Positions 11,295-22,329 of a DNA stretch of 64,000 nucleotides are shown here, one piece after another; position 1 is the stretch's first letter, and every line of letters starts with the position of its first letter. The notes under the pieces were generated by a model. The model saw only the letters and a list, made by a program, of their open reading frames with translations. It was not told the DNA's origin and searched no databases. The stretch comes from Alnus glutinosa (Eukaryota > Streptophyta > Magnoliopsida > Fagales > Betulaceae): contig NC_084891.1 of NCBI RefSeq assembly GCF_958979055.1, positions 23,252,001-23,316,000 of the forward strand, written 5' to 3'. A program made the translations under genes and the position numbers.

Positions 11295-14200
11295 ATGCCG
11301 CCGTCCGTCGACGTAACTGCCGGAGCCGACGGCCGCTGCTCATGCTTCGCCGGCGAGATTGGTGGTTTTCACGGCTATCACGACAGATCCGGTGATCCGG
11401 ACTGCAAGCATTGCAGAAAATCCGATGCTTCGTCCTCATTTTCTTATTACTCGCCCGTGTTCGATTCGATTCCGTTGAAGGACTTGGAGAAGCTACGGAG
11501 AATTGTTATTGCTTCTGTTAAGGGCTTCACAATTGGAGCTGGTCTCAAAGGTGGCCTTGCTCTCTTCTCGATCTTAGCTCGATTGAGACGACGAAAGGTC
11601 CTAACCTCCCTCAGGTGAAAATTCGCCGAACATTAAATCTTTTTGCAAATTTCTTTTTCTAATCATTGTTTTGTGAGTTTGTTCTTTTTTCTTTGTTTAA
11701 TGTTGATTTGATTTTTTTGGTTTGGCGTACAGAAAGAAGGGTGTGATTACGGATAGTGAAGCAATTATAATGGCTGTGAAGGAGACCTTGAGATACGGTC
11801 TCTTTCTTGGCACTTTTGCTGGTACATTTGTCTCTGTGGATGAGCTTATTGGTGCTCTGGGCGGTCATCGTAGGCATGTTCTTTATCTTTTATTTGTTAA
11901 TTAATGTTTTTCTCTTTAAATTATTTGAATTCGAACCAGCTTTTTAAATTAATATATTAGTTATAACGCGTGTCGTGGAGTAAATGATTTGGTTCCGTTG
12001 GTGCTCGGATTTGATGGCTGGAGTGTTGTACTGTACCGTTGTTGCTCTTGTTCAGGACTGCACAATGGAGGGCTCTGGTAGCAGGGGCGGTGGCGGGGCC
12101 GTCGATGCTGCTGACTGGGTTAAACACGCAGCATACGAGCTTGGCCATATACATACTCATGCGTGCTGCGGTCTTGGCGGCGCGATGCGGGATAAAAAGC
12201 CAGCGGTTTGGGCGAATTTGTAAACCTCTCACGTGGTCTCATGGTGACATATTTCTCATGTGTCTCTCCTCTTCACAAATTTTGTATGTGTCCTGTCTTT
12301 CCAATGTACTGCAGATTTGTCTGGTTTAATCGGGTTTTCAGATTTTGATATGTTTTCATATAAGGTTGTTTTAGTATATAATTCTGGCAATGAATGTGAG
12401 GTATATGCTGCTAAAATATGTATAAAGTTCTTATGACCTTTTGTTCTCTTTAGAAGATTTATTTCCTAATGGTTTATGCCTGGCCATGCTACAATAATGA
12501 TCTTTAGTTGACTGTTAAATCATGTCAAATAACCTTCTGACAATAATTACATAGATGTTTGATTAGTCATAAATGTTTTACATTATGTACATTCTAATAA
12601 TATGCTGAATTACTTATATCTAATAGTGAATCAGCTATGTTCGAGTTCGAGTTAACTTTCCAAGTAGCTTAACTACTAAATAGGTTGGGAGTTGTACTAA
12701 CCTCTGAGCTTAAACAGCTTCTACAGCTGCCAAGACTTGTAGCTAGAAACAAGCTGCTTCCATTGGAAAATTATGAACATACTTCATGGGGATGCCATGC
12801 TTTTACTCACGAACATTTCATAGGTTAACCAGATAATTCATTAAGACCTGAATAATTTGTCTCAGGACTGATGTCCAAGAAAGGGGAGAGACTTTTTAAA
12901 CCTTGAATTAGAATTCTAAACTTTGAATTCACAAGAGAGATGGAAAAAAAAAAGTGATCATCTAAGGTATTTGTTACTTCCTGAAGTCAATGGATGTATT
13001 TGGGTTATCCCTGTAAATGCTATACCAAATTAGACACATTTACAGTTCCCAGCCAGATGTATTAAAATCATACATAGTTTATTTTACATTATCAAATTAT
13101 AGTAATGAAATAGACTCTTTGTTCTTTATTTTGTAATTGTATATGGTGTAATGCATTGTCCATCGCTTCAAAATATCCAAATTGAAGAAGTGTAGCCCCT
13201 TATACTTTCATAGGTCAGCAGCTGACTTTAAAATTTATTATGATGCTATGTTTAGAAAGGGACAGTCAGTACCCTTTTCCTATTATACATCTAAAGGAGA
13301 ATTCTGTTTTTCAGGTCTGCTTACATATTGAAGCAAGAGAGTCTGCCCCCATCATACAAGTCCTTTCTCAACAAACATGGTGGAAAGGATTCCATTATCC
13401 TGCAAGGTGTGAAACAGATTGCAAGTGGCATTCCTTTTACTAATTTGGAAGAAATCGAGAAACTTTACGAGGCAAAGGGGGCGAACATTAAATTAGATCC
13501 TGATATGAAGGTTCCCTGCTCGGTATGCATTCCCAGGTTTATCCTACTCTTATTTTACCAAGTGATGATATCACACATTTTTGTACATGTATATACAATT
13601 CATTAACCAATTAAATGAAGTGATAAAATTGGATGTGCAACATTCAATGAATGCTTATACTTTCTAAATCTAAAATGCTTTTTTATTTTTTGGTCTGTAT
13701 ATACTCCCAGTATCTTTGTCGTTGGGTCATAGTTCTTACGTATAGCACTCTAGTTTACTTGAGTTCAGCATTCTAATGGTATTAATCTTAATAAGTCTCG
13801 TCTTTAGAAAAACAGATACTCGGTCATTCAAAAAGCATAGAGCCACTTGCAGGAGTTATTTGACATCAGAATAACCGAACATGTAGATTGAGTAGGTAGG
13901 ATTCATCAATATGAGGGATACACAATTCTCCTGACTTGTTTACTTGTTTCATGCAAATTTCCTGATCAATAGAGCCTTTGCATGTCTTTCATCCTAATTC
14001 ATTTAGCTTGAAATTGTAAGGCAGCCTTCGCATGTTGCATTTGCCTTTTTCTAAAGTTCCTGTTCGAAGTGTGTATATACATATTTACTTATCAAAAAAA
14101 AGTGTGTATATACATATTTATTTATATTTATATATCCTAGAACACCGTATTATCAATTTATTGTATTTTGCTCAAATTGTTATCGTACGGTTTTTATACT

Positions 14201-15824
14201 TATTTGCAGATCATACATGGAAATCAGTCATGCAGTGCACATGTTCTTTCTTTCTTTCTTCAAGCCTATAAAAGAGCATTACCAGTGTATCTGCCAGTAT
14301 ATTTGATTCCTGCACTGATAGTTCATCGTCAGGGCCTCCGGAAAAGGTGATGGAACTAGTTGTTTTTCCCAAGTCTTATCATTTATTTTTTTTCACTTTG
14401 TTGCTATAAGAAAATGTGTTAAACTGGGTTCTGGTTGTAATTGCTTGAGAATATTCTAGTTGAAGTGTAGTTGCTGTTGGTAATTTCTTTTAAGGTGACA
14501 GATTATGATATCCTGCATACATCCTGCTCCCATATGATTACCAGAGTTCCTCGATATAATTTTTATGGTTAACATGCTGGCTAGCTACATAGCTGCATAA
14601 GTGTGCTATAAATTCTTGGTATGGATTCAAACAAATTTTGTTTTACCTTATGTTTTGGGAACTAACTAGCTGATGATTTAATGACTGCACCGAGTCTGTT
14701 CGTGCATTGGAAGTACAGTTCTTTATACACTTGTTTCAGTTCATCATTTTGTTCCTAAAAGCCCTATCTGCAGTAGATCTATATAAGGTTGATGTCTTTC
14801 TTGTGAGACTGACAAAATCAAACTTGAGCACTCAGACAACATTTCTTAGTGCCTTTTTTTCTCCAACCTTTATTCATCATTATAATAACAATTTGAGCAC
14901 ATCCCCTTTACTTTATTCCTGCTTTGTTTTTTCAATCAACAGTCTAAATTACCCACCAGTTTTACGGTGCTTTCGGTCCTTTATCATTGTGCTAAGTACC
15001 CCTTGTTGTTTGTGCTTTAAGATCCTTTAGAAATACATATTGGATTTTTGTCAGTGAACTAATGTTCTGCTGGACAGTATCACTGATGGATGATTTATCT
15101 GTTTGATTGAATGCAGGCCTTATACTATATTAGGAAAGGGTCTTCTTGGCACTGCAAGATCAAGCTTGTTTCTATCTGTATATTGCTCATCTGCCTGGTT
15201 AGCGTCTTTCCTTTTTTTTTCTTTTAATTATCTCATGCACTGTCGTGATACCATTGATTATGCCATGGTCTCTTGCGCTGAAGATGTTATTTGGTACCAG
15301 AAGGGTTATGGATTATATTTCTAAATTATAGGGACGCACACCATACATGAATCCTAGAAGTTATGAAACTAGTTCTGAGTGTATTCTAGCTCACTCCAAT
15401 ATGTTAAATGATTGAAATTTTGTAAGGGTATTCTTATTGGTAATAGTTTCTTATACCAAGGACAAATTTTAGCCGTTGAAGGAAAAAAGCATGGTCGGCC
15501 CAATCTGTCCAAAGAGAGAAAAAAAAAAATGGTGGATGCACACGTTTGCTGATAAGATGCTATATTTTGTTAACAGTTTTTTTCGTTTTGGTGAGTAGCT
15601 GCTGTTGCATTATAAAAGTTGTTCAACTGTTCAAGGAACTACCTATAAAAAAAAAAAACTGTTCAAGGAACTGAGGGGAGGTTTGAGAGTTATGAAGTAG
15701 TGCTGTTGAGAGAATTCGAAAATGTTAGGACATTATGCCAAAGCATAATTGAGTTGTCAAGTTGGCATATTCGTCATAAAAAAAAAAAAAAAAAAAAAAC
15801 CTAAACAATGCAACAAAAAGGACA

Positions 15825-15868
<44 letters not shown>

Positions 15869-16661
15869 CTATAAAAAAAAAAAATCTCGGAAACGACATC
15901 GATCTAGTAATGGCATGTAAGGTACCTGATTATGCTCTTAATGTTTCAATAAAGAAATGCTTTGCTCTTTCCGTGTTCTAGCCTTTTGTGGGAGCTTTGA
16001 CCTCAATACCAATTTATTGGTCACTGATAAAATAATTAAAATGCTGTAAGAATTGCAAACTAAAATTCTACTGCAAGGCATTTTGCATTACATCAAGTGG
16101 TCGAGGAGTACACGTACCCTAAAAGTAGTCAAAGGTGTCCTGCATTTCACCTCATATTTAACACCTGCGATGTTCAGTGACTCATTTTTATTTTTCATCA
16201 GGATGTGGACGTGCCTGCTCTTCAGGATTTTCAAGAGATGTAACATTCCAATGGTGGCAATGGGAACGGTATAGGACTGGCTCCAACCATTTGATTTCAA
16301 AAGAAAGAAAAAAAAAAAAGCATGCTTTTGCATTAAGAGTAAAAGTTATGTTATTGTGCAGTTTCCAACTGGCCTGGCGTTGGCCATTGAGAAAAAAAGC
16401 AGGCGAATCGAGATATCGCTCTACTGCCTTGCCCGGGCTATCGAGAGCTTCTTCACATGTATGGCCGAAGTTGGATATCTGCCAGAGTCGAAGAATTTGA
16501 AGAGAGCTGATGTGGTGATTTTCAGCTTATCAACAGCCATCATAATGCACTGCTATGCGCAGGAGCGGGAAGTTTTTCGATCCAAATATTTGAATGTTCT
16601 TGATTGGGTGTTTGGCGTACCGCCTCCCCCATGCGAGACCCCACGCTGTAAAAATAGTTAG
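11295..16661 (+). CDS. TMEM135-like / Tim17-Tim22-Tim23-family membrane protein
   Basis: Eight exons: 11295-11614, 11733-11873, 12056-12283, 13315-13522, 14210-14346, 15117-15197, 16202-16268 and 16362-16661. They join to 1482 nt and 493 residues with one open frame. The N-terminus is cysteine-rich (CSCF...CKHC within the first 40 residues), as in TMEM135 proteins. A glycine-rich hydrophobic region follows (KGFTIGAGLKGGLALF, then RALVAGAVAGPSMLLTG), of the kind grouped with Tim17/22/23. Further hydrophobic segments occur around the exon 3/4 join (DIFLMCLSSSQILSAYIL), in exon 5 (LPVYLPVYLIPALIVH), exon 6 and exon 8. Animal TMEM135 is linked to peroxisome and mitochondrial lipid metabolism and dynamics; the plant role is not well known to me. 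All introns are GT-AG except intron 2 (11874-12055), which joins in frame only from a GC donor. The ATG at 11295 sits in a CACC context and is the first in this frame. Confidence 0.87.
15778..15868. repeat. opposed A and T homopolymers inside an intron
   Basis: About 23 A's at 15778-15800 and about 41 T's at 15828-15868, 27 bases apart, in the sixth intron of the TMEM135-like gene. The two runs could pair as a hairpin in the transcript. Homopolymer lengths in assemblies are often inexact. Confidence 0.7.
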
Positions 16662-17286
16662 AAGCTAGGTTTCGAGGAGAGTTATAGATGTTATTGTTTA
16701 AACTTCTCCCAAAGTGATTGCGGGGGGGAACTGCTTGTAATGCTGCAGTGTTAGTTAATTTATTATACCTTGCTCGGTGACTTTTCGTGTTCAAAAGAAA
16801 TTCGAATCACATTTTTTTCTTGTCTAAACTTCATATTCGTGACGGATTGGTTCAAATTGCGCTTTCAAAAGATAAGAAAGATAGCGAATTAGATTGAAGC
16901 AACACTTTGGTTGTAATGCTTGGTTATTGTTGTGGAGTGTCGTATGGATAGATCACAGATGGGTTAAAGCTTCAAGATATGTCAGATTAAAGATTGCTCT
17001 TCTAAAGCCCTTTTGATTTGTATTTTGATGAGCGATTGGTGTTTTGGTTTGCTTGTTATTGGGTTTTTTTTTTCCCCTTCTTGGTTAACGAAAACAAACG
17101 TCAGAATAAAAGAGCTTAACAAACGGAGCTTCTCCTAATTTCCATTCTCTCCAACAAAAACAAAATTCTCAAATATACCAAACAGTCAGGCAAGCACTAG
17201 ATTCTATTACTTAAAAACCCTAATTTGGTAGAAAGACCAATACCAAATTAACAATATTTGAGAGCCATTAAATAATATTATCAGAT
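16662..17286. other. spacer between two convergent genes
   Basis: Holds the 3' ends of the TMEM135-like gene (+) and TRM112 (-). It is AT-rich with no further gene seen. The two stop codons are about 625 bases apart. Confidence 0.55.
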
Positions 17287-17655
17287 TCAGACCTCGTCTT
17301 CGTGAAGGAGCATATTGGGGATGCCCTTATTGACGGGGAAGCGGCGACCGGTCTCTGGACAAACGAGCGCGCCCTCCTCGAGGTGGAGCTCCAGGAGGGC
17401 GTGGTGGAACTTGTTCAAGAATTCGTCGGAGTCGAGCATGGGCGAGTCGGCCTCCTCTGGGAGCTCGGCATAGCCCATGGTTCGGGCGGCGTCGAGGAGG
17501 GCCTTCCACTCGATCTTGGGGAACAGATTTCGTAGGAAGTCCGCGTTTAACTCCACCTGCTTCTCTATCACCTTCTCCACCTCGATGCGGAGAGGAAAGC
17601 CGTTGGCCACGCCCTTGATGTTGGAGGAGAGCATGTTATGAGTTAGCAGCCTCAT
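17287..17655 (-). CDS. TRM112: TRM112 homologue, methyltransferase-activating subunit
   Basis: A single intact 122-residue ORF with no intron. It begins MRLLTHNMLSS and has the family features: NxLPI-like hydrophobic core, KIEWKALLDAA, and the C-terminal block EGALVCPETGRRFPV..GIPNMLL. Length matches the family (about 120-125). TRM112 is the small zinc-type partner that stabilises several SAM-dependent methyltransferases acting on tRNA, rRNA and the release factor eRF1. The Arabidopsis relative SMO2 affects organ growth. Base composition is clearly richer in G+C than the surroundings, as usual for a conserved intronless gene. The gene converges with the TMEM135-like gene; its 5' side faces a divergent short ORF. 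Confidence 0.95.
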   Translation of the reverse strand: MRLLTHNMLSSNIKGVANGFPLRIEVEKVIEKQVELNADFLRNLFPKIEWKALLDAARTMGYAELPEEADSPMLDSDEFLNKFHHALLELHLEEGALVCPETGRRFPVNKGIPNMLLHEDEV

Positions 17656-17701
17656 CTTTCGCTGTCAGTCGCGATTGAGTAACAGCACAGCAAAAGGAGG
17701 G

Positions 17702-17992
17702 ATGTTTTGGCCTTTTTGTGGAGGCCTCAAGGCCCAACCCAATAGAGAACTGGAGATGATGAATAAGAAGAACTACCAGGAGAAGACGGGACTCTCGGAG
17801 GATCCGGTGATCACTGGGACTCCGGGCTTGGATCTGATATCGCTTGGACTCGTTGACGCCGAAACGATCCCCAAGTACGAGCTCACAGCGTCGATGATGA
17901 ATCTGTCTTCGACGAAGACTTCTTCTTTTTTGTCTTCTCTGGGAATCTCAAGAGAAAATGGTAAGAATAGAAAACGGAACCTCAGGATTTGA
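17702..17992 (+). CDS. uncertain small ORF divergent from TRM112
   Basis: A 96-codon frame from ATG 17702 to a stop at 17990-17992. The middle (SEDPVITGTPGLDLISLGLVD) looks like real protein sequence. The last third turns into serine- and lysine-rich low-complexity residues, which suggests a truncated gene or read-through past an exon. The opposite strand is also open over part of it. The ATG lies only 47 bases from the TRM112 start, so the two would share a promoter. I do not recognise the product. It could be a first exon, a pseudogene fragment or a chance ORF in a leader. Confidence 0.25.
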   Translation: MFWPFCGGLKAQPNRELEMMNKKNYQEKTGLSEDPVITGTPGLDLISLGLVDAETIPKYELTASMMNLSSTKTSSFLSSLGISRENGKNRKRNLRI

Positions 17993-18187
17993 GACGCTTA
18001 ACAACGGCAACGGTGGAGAATCGGAGATGGTGTGTGGGAGAGCGGGACTTAGGTAGATTCGAGGGACTGAGAGACATAAGATCTGAAGGTGAACAACGGC
18101 GCAGCTAGATAGGGTTTTTGGTAAAGAGTGTTTAAATATACGGAAAACTCAGATTTGGTCCATAAGTTTTCATTTATTTGGATTTAG

Positions 18188-18198
18188 TTTTAAGTTTT
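18188..18198. repeat. target-site duplication of LINE, left copy
   Basis: TTTTAAGTTTT directly before the T-rich (A-tail) end of the - strand LINE. The same 11 bases recur at 24332-24342. Confidence 0.75.
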
Positions 18199-18439
18199 AT
18201 TTTATTTTATTTTATTTTTTTTTGGAGGGGAAATTAACTTTCCATTAGAAAACTTGTTAAGCACATACAATCTCCGATACAATAGAGTGACAAACATCAA
18301 TCCAAACGTGATGACATTGGTGAGCTACTACAAACTTAGCTAAGTGGTGTGCAACCATATTACCCTCGCGTCGTATATGATTGACCTTTCAAAATTGATA
18401 AGACTCTAGTAATAACCGGGTCTCCATAATGATGTTTTA

Positions 18440-19108
18440 TTAGGCTGCTCCACACACCTCAGTACTCCCCAACACCAGAACCACCTCCCTCGCATCACCC
18501 TCCAACTCAATATAATTGAGTCCCAACTTACGCCCAAATTCAACAGTCCTCTGAGCCCCAATAGCTTCGGCCGTAGTAGGGTCCCTTATATATGGTAAAA
18601 ACGCACACATGGCATCCACAACTCTTCCCAACAAATCCCTAGCCACAATCCCCACCCCCATAAGCTTCTTACGCCAATCCAAAGCTGCATCCCAGTTTAT
18701 TTTGATGTTGCCCACAGCTAGTATAGACCATTGAGAAGGGGGATTATGTCCACCATTCAACGGGGCTACCATCGTGTAAGTGGGGATCGCTTGGATGACT
18801 GTTTTTAGAAGGATTTCCTTACCTTCATGCGTGAGTAGCTTCTCCTTCCAATCATTAAGCTTAGTCCAAATTCTGCCCTTTATGAAATTAAAAGAGGAAA
18901 CCCTAGAGCGCCCAATTAAAGTTGGGAGCCCTAGATATCTCTCAAACTGCTGGACAGATTCTGTACCCACCTCTTGCATAATAGCCACTCGAGTCTCCTG
19001 CCTTGTGTTCTTACTGAAATAAATTGAGGTTTTCTCCCTATTAATTTTTTGGCCTGAAGCTGCCCCATAACCGGTCCAAAGGTCTTGAACAGGCCTCCAT
19101 TCTCTCAA
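18440..19108 (-). pseudogene. LINE ORF2 3' part: RT thumb joined to RNase H
   Basis: A 222-codon frame with RT C-terminal motifs (ASGQKINREKTSIYFS, RYLGLPTLIGRSR, KEILLKTVIQAIPTYTM). It then runs straight, in frame, into RNase H (INWDAALDW, GVGIVARDLLGRVV, EAIGAQRTVEFG). The join at about residues 112-130 lacks the roughly 250-residue zinc-binding linker normally between them. The catalytic FADD lies just outside this frame at 19132-19143, so a frameshift separates it. Confidence 0.85.
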
Positions 19109-19397
19109 ATTAGCTTTGCAAAAAGAATACTATCGTCTGCAAACAGTAAATGATTAATCCTTAACCCACCACGTGAAATAGGAACGGCAGTAATGTTCCC
19201 CTCTCTTCCAGCAAAGCTAATCAAAGAGCTTAAGGCCTTGGCACATAAATAAAAAGATAAGAGGATAAGGGGTCACCTTGTCTCAGACCTCGGGAGGGAA
19301 CAATATGCCCATATGGTATGCCATTTATCAAAATAGAGTAAATAACCGTACGAACACACGGCATCAAGAGATTAATCCGCCTTTCTGCAAAACCAAG
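19109..19397 (-). pseudogene. LINE RT core fragment (left of the solo LTR)
   Basis: The - strand reads [17 protein letters not shown], then [23 protein letters not shown], then HLLFADDSILF, with frame shifts between. These are RT blocks that continue directly from the fragment at 20514-20883 once the inserted LTR is removed. Confidence 0.82.
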
Positions 19398-19402
19398 CTT
19401 AC
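19398..19402. repeat. target-site duplication CTTAC (left)
   Basis: CTTAC immediately before the TGATGTGG end of the solo LTR. It is repeated exactly at 20509-20513. Confidence 0.9.
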
Positions 19403-20508
19403 TGATGTGGTCGTTTTGTATACAAAAATATCAATAATAAATTTACCACTCGCAATAGTACGAATCCTTGTAGGATAGGGCTATATTGAGGGTGTCAAAC
19501 CTCAAGGACTGCAGGGGTATTATTATCAAGTTTACGAAGATTAAAAATAACTAAAGAAAAGATTGTTGATTTTTGTTTTCTAAAAATAAATACATAAAAG
19601 TAAAATAAACATAAATTTAAAGAAAGTATGGATGAGATAAAGAATAGGGGATTGATTTCACCACTCACTTTATAACAATGATCAATCATAAATTAACAAG
19701 GAGAATTCATACTATGCATGATATATGGCTCGCCTCACTCGAGTAGTCAAGAAATTACCTCTAAAGAATAAGTATAATCAATCTTCGGTTGGCACGGACC
19801 GTCCACCTAACCACTAAGATGCGCTACGACCCGTCTTCCCTAGGTATGAATTAGCTACGTCTTTAATAGGATACATACAATCAATGGAATAGTATAACCC
19901 ATCTTCGGTTAGTACGAACTGTCTACCTAAATTACACTAAACTAGGGTGTAGTACAATCCGTCTTTTCTAGGCATGGCCTATCTAATCCTCTTGATCATA
20001 TATCAATTAAAACCGTTGTATAACAATCATTTACGTAATCACAGAAAATATAAAGGATTGAGTTCAATCAATATAACAGACTTTCTAAGACAAGATAAGA
20101 AATTCATAATGATTGAATATAAACATTAAGATCAATTCTCACAGTTATACAACCATCATGCATATAGAAAATTCCAAATTAAAATACAATTAAATCATTG
20201 TTATTTGGAAAGGGCTACATCAACACCCTATGATGAATTTAGCCGCTCATCGTGGTACTGGGATGGCCTTCTGCCATGTTCTTCTCCTCTTCAACTTGTA
20301 ATAGAAGACTTATATGATGTGGTTAAGCTTATCAATATCTTCTAGGTCTTTTTAAAGTGTGCTTTAAGCCCAAAATCAATTGAATTAATTATATATTTAT
20401 TTAATACCTGAAAACATTAAAACAACACAAAATCAAACAAATAACAATGCTAAGAAATTAACATATATAAGTTAAGGGGTTTGAATGTGCAACATTCAAC
20501 GCTTATCA
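19403..20508. mobile_element. solo LTR, 1106 bp, inserted in the LINE
   Basis: Begins TGATGTGGTCG and ends CGCTTATCA, so it has the TG..CA ends of an LTR, flanked by a perfect 5-bp duplication (CTTAC) as made by retroviral-type integrases. It contains no coding region. It splits the RT domain between LEVMLRK and LGFAERR, and the LINE reading is restored when the element and one CTTAC are removed. This is the product expected when the two LTRs of a retrotransposon recombine. Orientation is undecided because both strands start with TG. Confidence 0.93.
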
Positions 20509-20513
20509 CTTAC
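20509..20513. repeat. target-site duplication CTTAC (right)
   Basis: Second exact copy of CTTAC, directly after the TTATCA end of the solo LTR. Confidence 0.9.
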
Positions 20514-21325
20514 GCAGCATAACCTCCAAAAAATTCCACTCCATCCTATCATATGCTTTGCTCATATCAAGTTTAAGCGTCATATTGCCCTCTCTCCCCG
20601 CTAGCCTTGTGGCCATTGTGTGAAGAGTCTCAAATGCTACAAGAACATTCTCAGTAATCAGGCGCCTTGGAACAAAATGACTTTGTTCCGGCAAAATAAT
20701 ATGGGGAAGAATGATTTTTAGGCGATTAGCTAGAACTTTCGAAATGAGTTTATATAAGACATTGCATAGACTAATCGGCCTATAATCAGAAAGTTTAGAA
20801 GGGGAATTCACTTTAGGAATAAGAACTATATTAGTGACATTTAAATCAACATCAAAAGTACCTCCATTGAGATATGACAGCACTGACAGGCAGACATCCC
20901 TCCCAACAATATCTCAATTCTTCTGATAAAAGACTGCTGGAAAGCCATATGGCCTCGGGAATTTGAGAGGATGCATTTGAAAAAGAGCCCTCCTCACTTC
21001 ATCCTCAGTAAACTGTTGTAGAAGCCAATTTTTCATATCTTCTGAAACCCGAGGAGTGACAAATCTAATACATTCCTCCACACGGTCTGACCCTTGAGAT
21101 GAGAATAACCGATTATAATAATCTAGGAAGACCCTGCTGATATCCCTTTTTTTTCCTCCAAACCCGTCCTTGCTCATCACAAATACTCTGAATATTATTA
21201 ATTTTCCTCCTATGTTATGCCCAAGAATGAAAGAAAGCCGTATTTCGGTCCCCATAACGGAGCCAATGCTGCTTAGCTCTCTGCTTCCACCACATCTCCT
21301 CACATTCAAGTAACTCATCAATTTC
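20514..21325 (-). pseudogene. LINE RT N-terminal fragments
   Basis: Two frames on the - strand. The frame at 21321-20914 holds the pre-RT linker and PLKFPRPYGFPAVFYQ, a decayed form of KAPGPDGF. The frame at 20883-20514 holds IVLIPKVNSPSKLSDYRPIS, LCNVLYKLISKVLANRLK, PRRLITENVLVAFE and LDMSKAYDRMEWNFLEVML. They stop at the solo-LTR junction and resume at 19397. Confidence 0.88.
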
Positions 21326-21460
21326 CTTTTGCAGTGATCGGATTTGAGCTACTAGAGACGGTGATTCATGTGTTTGGAGATTCTCCAATAGAGTTGTTTT
21401 CTACTTAATAAGTTTTTCCAAACTTCCAAACTTACGGCTACTCCACCCTTTTAGAGCATA

Positions 21461-22255
21461 CTAACAGGCCGAGAGGCGATCCTGAACATTTGAAATAGAA
21501 GCATTAATCAAAATGTCCTCATCCCAGGCCGATTTTATGATATTCGGGCATTCCACATCTTTAGCCCACCAAGCCTCAAATTTGAAACCCCTCCTATGAT
21601 ACATTCTCTCATAAACATCCTCCTTAAAAGAGATAGCCAAAGGACTGTGGTCTGAAGTTCTGATAGCAAGAACTAAGACCGAAACTTTAGGGAAGAGTGA
21701 ACACCATTCTGGGTTGGACATAGCTCGGTCAAGCCTTTCCTTAGTAAAGGAATTGCCCAATCTTCTATTACTCCACGTGAAACAGGAACTAGAAAAACCC
21801 AAGTCCCCTAGATGACAATTCTCTAATACTTCGCGGAATTTGGTCATTTGAGACTCTCTACGAATTAGGGAGCCTTCTTTCTCTATTTGATCAACGATTT
21901 CATTGAAGTCCCTTGCACAAATCCACGGGACCGGGATACAAGAGTTCAAATGTCGGAGAATAGCCCAAGATTCTTCTCTCTTACTACAATCAGGGTGAAC
22001 ATAAAAATCGGTCAATTTTCAAAAACGATGGCCTTGACGATCCTTAACGATCACGTTGATATGCCGCCTGGAATAATTATAAACTTTCAGATTATCCTCC
22101 ACATTCCACAGTTGAGCCAACCCTCCACTCCTACCAACAGGATCCACCACAAAAACAAAATAAAAACCAAGTCTATACCTTAAACGATCTAAATACGTTT
22201 TCGAACACAACGTCTTCATAAGGAACACAAAATTGGTCATTCTTTCTTTCACCAT
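21461..22255 (-). pseudogene. LINE endonuclease fragment (ORF2 start)
   Basis: The frames at 22255-22019 and 22015-21461 make an APE-type endonuclease with VDPVGRSGGLAQLW, FYVHPDCSKREESW, ARDFNEIVDQ, LDLGFSSSCFTWSN-like and TSDHSPL motifs. A stop separates the two frames near 22016. A G-to-A type change gives ARDFNE where GDFNE is usual. Confidence 0.85.
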
Positions 22256-22329
22256 CGATGAAGGTCACAAACTGTCTAGGGGTTCCCAAGCCCCCGACAG
22301 TTCCAATTGAGGAGAATCATGGTGACTAA

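Noticed and set aside
12284..13314. Extra exons in the long introns of the TMEM135-like gene
   Set aside because: All phases already close without them and no coding-like stretch was seen.
18440..19108. Host RNase H-type gene
   Set aside because: Flanking RT motifs, the A tail and target duplications show it is part of a LINE.
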